40,338 nt of DNA from Cryobacterium flavum (GTDB lineage: Bacteria; Actinomycetota; Actinomycetes; Actinomycetales; Microbacteriaceae), in assembly GCF_900103805.1 (NCBI RefSeq), contig NZ_FNIB01000020.1, positions 1 to 40,338 on the forward strand, written 5' to 3'. The notes beneath the pieces are model-generated. The model saw only the letters and a program-made list of their open reading frames with translations, ran no database searches and was not told where the DNA came from. The number at the start of each line of letters is the position of its first letter. Within the stretch, counting starts at the first letter, position 1. Positions 16,705-23,791 of the stretch are shown piece by piece. The position numbers were made by a program, and so were the translations under genes.

Positions 16705-17877
16705 ATGCAAATGAAGAAGAACTGGCGCCTTGGCGCCATCGCTGCGGCTGCGGCGGTAGCCACCATATTCACAGGCTCGTCCGCAGCCTTTGCGGATCCC
16801 AGCGGTGCTCCAACCTACCGTGCGCTCAGCGGCGTGGGATCGGACACCACTCAAGACCTGAACAACGGTCTCTCCTCGGCCATGTTCTCGGGGACAACCC
16901 GTGTCGCAGGTTCGTATAACGCGACGAACCCCACTACCGGTGCTATCCACGACCTGATCAACACACGCACCGGCGGCCCGAGCTTTGAACGACCGAACGG
17001 TTCGAGTGAGGGTGTCAACGCGCTGAAGGCCGCGAAGACAGGTACGGCATGGCGCGGTGTCACGCTGAGCGACGCAGACCTCCAGTTTGCCCGCTCGTCC
17101 AGTGCCGCATCCCAGTGGGTAGATGGTGGAACGTACTCCTACATTCCGCTGGCCCTCGACGCGGTGAGCTTTGCCGTGCACTCGAGCAACACGACGATTC
17201 CGCACGACCTTACCCAGGCCCAGCTGACGGCGATCTACAGTGCTGACAACGGGGCCAACGTGACCATCAACGGAACCAGCTACAAGGTGGGCACTGAAGG
17301 AACGGCCGGCGTTCAGATCACTCCGTTCATCCCCCAACTGGGATCGGGCACGCGCAGCTTCTGGCAGTCGCAGCTTGCACCGACTGGTTTTGGTTCCGCA
17401 GTCGCTGACGCCTACACCGGCGGCGGCGTGCAGGAGCACGACGGTAGCGTGCTGGCCGCGCTCCCGACGACGGCGATAGTGCCGTTCTCGATCGCCCAGT
17501 GGGTCGCTCAGAACAACAAGACCACCATCGAGTCGCAGTACGCCGGAGTGAGCATCACCGACCGTCGCCATGGCGCAATCCTCGGCACAATCGGTGGAAT
17601 TGCGCCCACGACCGGCACCGCGCCGGTCGCGCTCAACACCATGTTCCCGATAGCACGCCCGGTCTTCACCGTCGTCAAGAACGCAGAGCTGGCCACGAAC
17701 GCGCAGCTTGCCGCCGCCTTCAGCGGAGCATCCGCTCAGGCATACACGACGAACCGGCCTGGCCCGTCGACCGCGCTCGTCATCACCGACTTCGGGTTCG
17801 GCAGCCTGGCGGGCGGCGTCTCTATTGATGGGGTGACCTATACCGCCGGCGACACCGCGTCGTTCCGCGCTAACTAG
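16705..17877 (+). CDS. Secreted PstS-like substrate-binding protein
   Basis: A 390-residue exported protein with a classical signal peptide (basic MQMKKNWR, hydrophobic core, cleavage near SSAAFADP at about residue 31). The mature protein begins YRALSGVGSDTTQDLNNGLS, the opening strand and phosphate-loop-like helix typical of actinobacterial PstS-like extracellular binding proteins. WVDGGTYSYIPLALDAVSFAV and LTQAQLTAIYSADNG follow the same fold. There is no lipobox and no C-terminal membrane helix, so it should be released or held non-covalently. GAAGG 9 bases before ATG 16705 supports that start; a second ATG lies two codons in. It is the third PstS-like protein in the cluster and has its own hairpins before and after. 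Confidence 0.8.
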   Translation: MQMKKNWRLGAIAAAAAVATIFTGSSAAFADPSGAPTYRALSGVGSDTTQDLNNGLSSAMFSGTTRVAGSYNATNPTTGAIHDLINTRTGGPSFERPNGSSEGVNALKAAKTGTAWRGVTLSDADLQFARSSSAASQWVDGGTYSYIPLALDAVSFAVHSSNTTIPHDLTQAQLTAIYSADNGANVTINGTSYKVGTEGTAGVQITPFIPQLGSGTRSFWQSQLAPTGFGSAVADAYTGGGVQEHDGSVLAALPTTAIVPFSIAQWVAQNNKTTIESQYAGVSITDRRHGAILGTIGGIAPTTGTAPVALNTMFPIARPVFTVVKNAELATNAQLAAAFSGASAQAYTTNRPGPSTALVITDFGFGSLAGGVSIDGVTYTAGDTASFRAN

Positions 17878-17894
17878 ATACCCGTAGCACCGGG

Positions 17895-17927
17895 GCTGGG
17901 GCGGCCGTTTTCAGCGGCCGCCCCAGC
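17895..17927 (+). terminator. Strong stem-loop terminator
   Basis: GCTGGGGCGGCCG (17895-17907) pairs perfectly with CGGCCGCCCCAGC (17915-17927) over 13 bp with a 7-base loop, followed by TTT. It lies 18 bases after the PstS-like stop and is the best intrinsic-terminator candidate in the window; read-through to the next gene is likely to be partial. Confidence 0.8.
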
Positions 17928-18044
17928 TTTGAGCAGTGATGTGCGCCATCAATTGCGAAAGACTTTTCCGCCCCGATTTCGAGCGGGATTCATCCGAAAC
18001 CGCCTTCCCACCGCACAATGCGTCTACAACCAGAGAGATAAACA

Positions 18045-19424
18045 ATGAAGGCATCCCGAACGGCGGCCGGTCGACAAGCGACCGGCGCGTCAATCGTCAT
18101 GACAATCGTGCTCGCGCTCCTTGCGGGCGCGCCGACGGCAGCCCATGCAGCAGACGTGGTCCTCGACCCGGCGCTGCAGATCGCCGGCGCACCCCTCGTT
18201 TTCGATCCTGTGAGTCGAACGGGCGATATTGGCGCATCGAAAACATCTGCGCTTGTGTACGGCCCGGACGTGATCTCGAACGAATTGGCCAATTGTCCCG
18301 TCGGCTACCGAAGCTCGTCACGCTCCCTCGTCATCGCTCCCGACGGCACAGTATCGCCAGCCGCGGAGCGGGTACGCACTCCGCCAGGTAGTTATTATGG
18401 TCTGAACGAGACCCCGGGCGAGTACATCTACTTTGACGGCATGGCCGCCTTCGGTTGGAACGAGGTCACGTTTCAGACCGGCCTCAACCGGTTCATCGTG
18501 ACGTGCGATCCCACGCCTCGAACCGCGACCGACTCGTTCGCTGATTCCAAATACTTCCTCGTTACCCTTGACGTGAACGTCGCAGCGAAATCGTGGACGG
18601 TAGTTGCCAATCCGGTGAATGAGGAAAAGCTCACTCCGTCGATCGCTTTCACAAAAACCACCGCCAACGCTGACGGCTCGGTCACTTTGACGGCCACCGT
18701 CTCCGCTGGCGCGGGTGTGGCGACCGACGCCACCGGTGTTGTATCCATCTCCGGCAACTACTCCGGGCTGGCCACACCGGTCAGCGGCGAGGCGGCAGTT
18801 TCGGCCGGGGTGGCCACCTGGAGAACACCGGTGCTTGACGCAGACCGGACATATACCTTCACGGCTGGCTACACGGCGAAGGGCGACACGAAATACACCG
18901 ACTCCGCCGCCAACGCGACGACGACGGTCACCACCGTCGCCGGGCCGACACCGCCGCAGAACACCGCCATCACCGTCACGATCCCGGCGTCTGCTACCGG
19001 ATTGAAGTTCACGATGACTCCGGGTGCTGTGGCCCTCAACCAGGCCGCCCTCGACGGCACCTCGTATGTGGCCACCGGATCGCTCGGCCAAGTCACCGTC
19101 TCTGACAACCGCACGGCCCGCACCGCATGGACCCTCAGCGGCAACTCCACCAACTTCATCCACGCCTCCGACGCCACGCAGACCATCGCAGCGACCAGCC
19201 TCGGCTGGAAGCCGGCCCTGGTCGGTGCAACCAATGCCGGCACGGCCGGCATCGAGGTCATCGCCGGAGCCTCCGGCGGACTGTCGGCCAGCACCCCCCT
19301 CGCCCAGGCTGCGGCCGGCGTCAGCACCGCGGACACCACCATCAATGCCGGCATCACGCTGAAAGCTCCAGCCGACTCGGCAGCTGGCGCGTATAGCGCA
19401 ACACTCACTCTCACCCTCATCTAG
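18045..19424 (+). CDS. Secreted WxL-like cell-wall protein with Ig-like domain
   Basis: The 459-residue exported protein has a signal peptide (about 1-36, ending AAHAA), a unique domain (about 37-190, with two cysteines at CPVGY and VTCDP), an Ig-like beta domain (about 198-305: LTPSIAFTKTTANADGSVTLTATVSAG... ending NATTTVTT) and a C-terminal WxL-like domain (about 310-459). In the last, WTLSGNS and a later LGWKP carry the spaced tryptophans, and the end GAYSATLTLTLI is characteristic. WxL domains bind peptidoglycan non-covalently and are best known from low-GC Gram-positives. The following gene encodes a DUF916 protein, the usual WxL partner. AGAGAG lies about 10 bases before the ATG. Assignment to WxL is by eye and moderately sure. 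Confidence 0.65.
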   Translation: MKASRTAAGRQATGASIVMTIVLALLAGAPTAAHAADVVLDPALQIAGAPLVFDPVSRTGDIGASKTSALVYGPDVISNELANCPVGYRSSSRSLVIAPDGTVSPAAERVRTPPGSYYGLNETPGEYIYFDGMAAFGWNEVTFQTGLNRFIVTCDPTPRTATDSFADSKYFLVTLDVNVAAKSWTVVANPVNEEKLTPSIAFTKTTANADGSVTLTATVSAGAGVATDATGVVSISGNYSGLATPVSGEAAVSAGVATWRTPVLDADRTYTFTAGYTAKGDTKYTDSAANATTTVTTVAGPTPPQNTAITVTIPASATGLKFTMTPGAVALNQAALDGTSYVATGSLGQVTVSDNRTARTAWTLSGNSTNFIHASDATQTIAATSLGWKPALVGATNAGTAGIEVIAGASGGLSASTPLAQAAAGVSTADTTINAGITLKAPADSAAGAYSATLTLTLI

Positions 19425-19438
19425 GCACCACCTGTTTG

Positions 19439-19474
19439 GCCGCATCCCGCTGACTTCGGTGGGCAGGATGCGGC
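19439..19474 (+). terminator. Stem-loop after the WxL-like gene
   Basis: GCCGCATCC (19439-19447) and GGATGCGGC (19466-19474) form a perfect 9-bp stem with an 18-base loop. No T tract follows. It may attenuate transcription into the DUF916 gene or stabilise upstream mRNA. Confidence 0.55.
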
Positions 19475-19543
19475 ACCGGGGCCGCGCCTGACCAGTTCAC
19501 TCCTGACACGTTCACTATTGATTTGTGCAAACCGAAAGATTCC

Positions 19544-20698
19544 ATGACTACTCGTGTTTCGGCCCTCGCGCGACTGACGGCGGCCCTCGCCGCAGCCCTG
19601 CTTCTGGCTTCTCCCACCGCGGCGTTCGCCGAGGGGGAGAACGCTGTGACCTGGAGCGTGCAGCCGTCAACGCCGCAGGGACCGGATGATCGCACCGAGT
19701 TCGACTACACCGTCGCCCCGGGCGCCACCATCAGCGACTGGGTCGCCATCTCCAACTTCTCCTCCCGTCCCGCCACTTTCCGGGTGCACGCGGCAGACGC
19801 CACAACCGACTACAACACCGCCGCATTCACCCTGATCGGTGCTGACCAAGCATCTGTCGACGCGGGAGCGTGGACATCCGTCGACTCCGCCGCGGCGGTC
19901 TGCGCCGACACCAACGACGCGGCCGAAAGAGCCTGCGCGGCAGGTCTGGGCGTAACCATCACCCTCGAGCCCGGCAGTCGCGCCGATGTGCCCTTTACTG
20001 TGACTGTGCCCCACGATGCGACACCGGGCGATCACGCCGCGGGCATCGTGGCTTCGTTCCAGTCCGAAGCGGTCGATTCCACCGGGTCAGCCGTCAGCGT
20101 TGAGCAGCGAGTGGGCACCCGCATCTATCTGCGGGTCGAGGGTGCCCTGCTTCCCAAGCTGGCACTGACCGGGCTTGTCTCGGGCTATGACGGCTCCTGG
20201 AACCCTTTCGGCGGCGGTACCGGGCGGATCGGATTTGACGTGGCCAATACTGGCAACATGCGCCTGACGGCCACGCCGGCCGTGCACCTCACCGGCCCCT
20301 TCGGCACCGATTTCGGCACCGTCACCCTCGACCCGGTAACCGATGTGCTGCCCGGCGGCGTTGCCCATGTGGAGGCCCTTTTTGCCGACGTGCCGCCGCT
20401 CATGCTGCTGTTCGCCGATATCACCCTCGCTGCCGCTCCGGCCTCCGGTGTTGCAGCAGCGCAGGATGCTGCGCCTGCCGTTCTCACGGAGTCCACCGTC
20501 GCCTGGGCGGTGCCGTGGTCTCTGCTCGGGACCATCGCGGTGCTCGGTGGTGGGACCGGGACCTGGTTCTGGTGGCGTCGCCGGTCGCGACAGCTCCTGG
20601 GATTTGAGCTTGCGGCTTTCGCCGAGCAGATCCGTACCGAAGAACGCATCAACCGCGGGGCATCTGCCCCCGAACACGAAAGTGAGACCGCCCGATGA
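19544..20698 (+). CDS. DUF916 / WxL-interacting-type membrane protein
   Basis: A 384-residue protein with a signal peptide (about 1-29, ending AAFAEG), two beta-rich extracellular domains, a transmembrane helix (about 325-346: WAVPWSLLGTIAVLGGGTGTWFWW) and a basic cytoplasmic tail. The first domain has the DUF916 pattern: TWSVQPS, the PGATISDWVAISN strand, TFRVHAADA, then DVPFTVTVPHDATPGDHAAGIVAS. The second begins near GTRIYLRVEGALLPKL and contains GRIGFDVANTGNMRL. In Firmicutes this architecture is the WxL-interacting protein that ties WxL proteins to wall and membrane. ATG at 19544 is chosen over a GTG at 19523 because GAAAG lies 9 bases before it. Its stop overlaps the next start (ATGA). 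Confidence 0.78.
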   Translation: MTTRVSALARLTAALAAALLLASPTAAFAEGENAVTWSVQPSTPQGPDDRTEFDYTVAPGATISDWVAISNFSSRPATFRVHAADATTDYNTAAFTLIGADQASVDAGAWTSVDSAAAVCADTNDAAERACAAGLGVTITLEPGSRADVPFTVTVPHDATPGDHAAGIVASFQSEAVDSTGSAVSVEQRVGTRIYLRVEGALLPKLALTGLVSGYDGSWNPFGGGTGRIGFDVANTGNMRLTATPAVHLTGPFGTDFGTVTLDPVTDVLPGGVAHVEALFADVPPLMLLFADITLAAAPASGVAAAQDAAPAVLTESTVAWAVPWSLLGTIAVLGGGTGTWFWWRRRSRQLLGFELAAFAEQIRTEERINRGASAPEHESETAR

Positions 20699-21549
20699 AC
20701 GCTGTTCCCGTAACTGTCACCCCGGGCGAAGCTCGCCCGCCGAAACGCCGCAGCGCGGGGCGCCTGGTGGCATCAGCTCTGCTGCTCGGTGCGGTGACGG
20801 CGAGTCTTGGGCTTGCGGGCGGCGGTGCGGCGTTCGCCGCTGACGGTCAGGACACCGACTTCACGGTGACGATCCCCACGCCCACGCCCACGCCAACGCC
20901 CACGCCGACGCCCACGCCGACGCCCACGCCGACGCCCACGCCCACGCCAACGCCAACGCCGACGCCGACGCCAACGCCTGACCCGACGGTCGTGCCGGTT
21001 GCCACGGTGCCTCGCGCCACTGTGGGTCGCGTAGGCGGCGTGGGCGCCGATACCGTTGCCGCCGGAGGCGTAGACGGCGCTGCGGACGAGTGCACTCCGT
21101 CCGAGCCGACCGTGCCGACGGTTCCGGCTAGGACCGGTGAAAATGCCACCGTTGATCAAAAGGTCTACGAGCCAGGGCAGAAGGTGACCGCAACAGCCTC
21201 TGGGTTTGGCGTCGGAGAGCAGGTGCAACTGGTCATGTTCTCTGAGCCTGCCCTGGTCGGCAGCTTCACCGCCGACGCGCAGGGTCAGGTGCAGGCGGTT
21301 TTTCCCGTGGACGAGGCGGCCCTGCCGGGCACGCATGCGGTGCAGTTCACGGGATGGTGCACAAGGATCGCCCTGACCACTGTGTTGGTCGGCTCTGACG
21401 CGCTGGCGGCCTCGGCTGCCACGTTTCCGATGTGGGTCTGGGGAGCCGGCGGCGTTGTCGGCACGGCCGGGCTTGCATTGGTTGGCGGGCACCTGCTTCG
21501 TGTGATGCGGGTCCCAGCGCTGCCCTCGGCGACGACGACGAGCGCCTGA
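20695..21549 (+). CDS. Surface protein with Pro-Thr repeat stalk and membrane anchor
   Basis: The 284-residue protein has a signal peptide (about 1-49, ending AAFAADG), a 17-unit Pro-Thr stretch (about residues 61-94), a spacer, an Ig-like domain (about 150-220: YEPGQKVTATASGFGVGEQV, then PGTHAVQFTG) and a C-terminal helix (MWVWGAGGVVGTAGLALVGGHLL). The Pro-Thr stretch will be an extended, possibly glycosylated stalk. The C-terminus looks like a sorting signal in general shape, but no LPXTG or LAXTG motif precedes the helix. ATG overlaps the DUF916 stop; the stop TGA overlaps the sortase-like start (TGATG). Similar Ig domains occur in actinobacterial surface proteins; function is otherwise unknown. 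Confidence 0.75.
   Translation: MNAVPVTVTPGEARPPKRRSAGRLVASALLLGAVTASLGLAGGGAAFAADGQDTDFTVTIPTPTPTPTPTPTPTPTPTPTPTPTPTPTPTPTPTPDPTVVPVATVPRATVGRVGGVGADTVAAGGVDGAADECTPSEPTVPTVPARTGENATVDQKVYEPGQKVTATASGFGVGEQVQLVMFSEPALVGSFTADAQGQVQAVFPVDEAALPGTHAVQFTGWCTRIALTTVLVGSDALAASAATFPMWVWGAGGVVGTAGLALVGGHLLRVMRVPALPSATTTSA
20875..20976 (+). repeat. Hexanucleotide repeat coding for (Pro-Thr)17
   Basis: Seventeen in-frame units of CCNACG, with only the third base of the proline codon varying (C, A or G), encode the stalk of the surface protein at 20695. Copy number could change by recombination or slippage without shifting the frame, altering stalk length. Confidence 0.95.
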
Positions 21550-22637
21550 TGGCGACGTCCACCGCCCTGCCTGCCCCATCGAGCACACCCAACACTATGG
21601 GCGTGGCCGCGCCGTCGCGGCCGCCGTCGCGACCGACCGGCATCAACCGTTTTGCGGTCACCGAGAAGTTCAGTCGAGTGCTTGCGCCGCGCCGCGCCGC
21701 GCCTAGCGGTGGGCCGCGGAAGCCGCCCCCCCGAGGCCCGGCGCGGGCAGGTGGCTCGCGGCTTCCGCCGACGCCCCGCCAGCTCGCGCCGAAGGACACG
21801 CGCTGGTGGGCAGGTGCAGCGATTCTCACCGTGTCATTGCTGCTTCTGGGTTTTGTGAGCCACGTGGCGCTGTTCTCCGTCTTCCAACACCATCGCGCCC
21901 AAGACCTCAGCTATCAGCAGCTGCGCACGACACTCGCCAAGGCGGAGACCCCGGTCGGCCAACTGGATCTGGATGCCGAACTTGTGACCATTGGCACTCC
22001 GGTGGCGCTCATACAGATCGGAGCAACACAACTTACTGAAGTGGTCGTCGAGGGGTCGACCGGTGAGGCGCTGCGCGCCGGCGCCGGTCACCGCCGGGAT
22101 TCGGTGATGCCCGGCCAGGCTGGCACGAGCGTGATCCTCGGACGACAAACCGCGTATGGCGGACCGTTCGGATCCTTAAACGAGTTGAAGCCGGGCGACG
22201 AGATCGCTGTGACGACCGGACAAGGCGTGCACAGCTACACCGTGTTCGCCCTCCGCCGGGCGGGCGACCCGATGCCAGCGCCACTGGCGCAAGGAAAAGG
22301 CCGGTTGGAGTTGATGACCGCCGACGGTCTCGCTCTCTTCCCGTCCGGTGTGCTGCACATCGACGCCGAGCTCACCTCCCCCGTGCAGACCACCCCGACT
22401 AAGGTACTTGCCTACCCGGCGCTACCCCCGATCGAGCGGGCAATGGGACAGGACCAAAGCCGCCTGTTCAGCTCCTTCTTCATGTTGGTCATTTTCGCCG
22501 CAGCCGGAATCACACTCTGGTGGCTCTGGACTCGCTGGGGCAAATGGCAAGCCTGGCTGATCGGTGTGCCCATCATGCTCGCCCTCGGCGTCACCGCCGC
22601 AGACACCATCATGAACGCGCTGCCTAACCTTCTCTGA
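21549..22637 (+). CDS. Catalytically degenerate sortase-fold membrane protein (pseudo-sortase)
   Basis: The 362-residue protein has a Pro/Arg-rich cytoplasmic N-terminus (1-84), a helix (about 87-108), a sortase-like domain (about 130-280) and two C-terminal helices (about 309-328 and 336-355). The sortase fold is plain: GTPVALIQIGATQLTEVVVEG, ALRAGAGHRRDSVMPGQAGTS, TAYGGPFGSL and LKPGDEIAV match class D/E-like sortases. The catalytic residues do not match. Where active enzymes have GHR before TxYG there is GRQ (Arg199 replaces His). Where they have the TxTC strand there is LMTAD (Ala258 replaces Cys). The usual Arg before the last strand is also absent (SGVLHIDAEL). No frame disruption is seen, so this is a maintained protein without transpeptidase chemistry. 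It overlaps its upstream neighbour and probably has a structural or binding role in the surface assembly. Confidence 0.8.
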   Translation: MATSTALPAPSSTPNTMGVAAPSRPPSRPTGINRFAVTEKFSRVLAPRRAAPSGGPRKPPPRGPARAGGSRLPPTPRQLAPKDTRWWAGAAILTVSLLLLGFVSHVALFSVFQHHRAQDLSYQQLRTTLAKAETPVGQLDLDAELVTIGTPVALIQIGATQLTEVVVEGSTGEALRAGAGHRRDSVMPGQAGTSVILGRQTAYGGPFGSLNELKPGDEIAVTTGQGVHSYTVFALRRAGDPMPAPLAQGKGRLELMTADGLALFPSGVLHIDAELTSPVQTTPTKVLAYPALPPIERAMGQDQSRLFSSFFMLVIFAAAGITLWWLWTRWGKWQAWLIGVPIMLALGVTAADTIMNALPNLL

Positions 22638-22682
22638 TTTTATCGCACCTGAACTTTCACCTCACGATACTCAAGGACACCA

Positions 22683-23708
22683 ATGACTGCCCAGTCTCCA
22701 TCTCGGCCCGCTGACCACAACGACCTGACCGACGCACACCTGACGGCTGCGGATGCTGCAGAGCTGGCCGCCGTGCGCGTACCGCTGCACTCCGAAGATC
22801 CCTCGTTGTACCTCACCACGGTACTGGAGTCCGTCGAGAGCGACACGGTGCTTGGTACGCGGCCGGAGACCTCCCTGAATGCGGATGCAGAAGTCGTCGA
22901 TGCCCATGTTCACTCTGATGCGCCGCGACCGGTCTTATCGGCTCTGGAGGCGCGGGATGTCTCTGCGTGGTTCGGCACGCACAAGGTGCTTGAACGAGTC
23001 TCGCTCACGATGGAGGCCGGCCAGGTGACGGCCTTGATCGGCCCGTCCGGCTGTGGCAAGAGCACGTTTCTGCGCATTCTCAACCGCATGCACGAACTGG
23101 TGCCGCTGGCGTCGTTGGCCGGCGAGGTGGTACTCGACGGAGCCGACATCTACGACCGCACGCGCAAACTCACCGACGCCCGACGCCACATCGGGATGGT
23201 ATTTCAAAAGCCCAATCCCTTTCCGGCGATGTCCATCTACGACAATGTGGTCGCAGGCCTCAAACTCACGGGCATCCGCGCCTCTCGCGACGAGAAAGAC
23301 GAAGTCGTCGAACGCAGCCTCACCAGCGCTGGACTCTGGCGCGAGGTCAAGGACCGGCTGCGCCAACCGGGCGGTGGGCTCTCGGGCGGACAGCAGCAGC
23401 GGCTCTGCATCGCACGCTCACTCGCGGTAAAACCGAAGGTGCTGCTGATGGACGAACCCTGCTCGGCGCTCGACCCCACGTCGACGCGCGTGATCGAGGA
23501 GACCATGGGCGAGCTGCAAAAGGAGGTCACAATCGTGATCGTCACCCACAACATGCAGCAGGCTCAACGGGTCTCGCAGAAGTGTGCATTCTTCCTGGCA
23601 TCCCAAGGCACGCCGGGCGGAATCGTGGAGCACGGCGATACGGATGCCATGTTCTCCGAACCCCAGGACGAGCGCACTTTCGACTACGTGAACGGCCGGT
23701 TCGGATAG
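22683..23708 (+). CDS. pstB: Phosphate-type ABC transporter ATP-binding protein PstB with N-terminal extension
   Basis: A 341-residue ATPase: Walker [10 protein letters not shown] (120-128), the PstB-specific [11 protein letters not shown] (171-181), signature [14 protein letters not shown] (233-246), Walker B with [13 protein letters not shown] (256-268) and the switch histidine in IVTHNMQQA. This is an unmistakable PstB match from about residue 84 onward. PstB is usually about 255-275 residues; the extra 80 N-terminal residues are acidic and low in complexity. AAGGA lies 7 bases before the ATG. It is separated from pstC and pstA by seven surface-protein genes, an unusual position, but it is the only ATPase in the cluster and must energise them. 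Confidence 0.93.
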   Translation: MTAQSPSRPADHNDLTDAHLTAADAAELAAVRVPLHSEDPSLYLTTVLESVESDTVLGTRPETSLNADAEVVDAHVHSDAPRPVLSALEARDVSAWFGTHKVLERVSLTMEAGQVTALIGPSGCGKSTFLRILNRMHELVPLASLAGEVVLDGADIYDRTRKLTDARRHIGMVFQKPNPFPAMSIYDNVVAGLKLTGIRASRDEKDEVVERSLTSAGLWREVKDRLRQPGGGLSGGQQQRLCIARSLAVKPKVLLMDEPCSALDPTSTRVIEETMGELQKEVTIVIVTHNMQQAQRVSQKCAFFLASQGTPGGIVEHGDTDAMFSEPQDERTFDYVNGRFG

Positions 23709-23752
23709 CTGATGAACGGGAACGCTCCGACGGATCGGCCGCTCATACTCAG

Positions 23753-23771
23753 GGCCTCCACAGTCGAGGCC
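23753..23771 (+). other. Small stem-loop between pstB and the kinase gene
   Basis: GGCCTC (23753-23758) and GAGGCC (23766-23771) form a 6-bp stem with a 7-base loop in the 83-bp space between pstB and the kinase start. It is too weak for a confident terminator and may only tune expression. Confidence 0.35.
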
Positions 23772-23791
23772 GCACAGGAAAATTCGGGCAG

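Noticed and set aside
20847..21149. Minus-strand frame rich in Gly-Val repeats.
   Set aside because: It is the antisense of the Pro-Thr tract and its flanks; the repeat is fully explained by the plus-strand surface protein.
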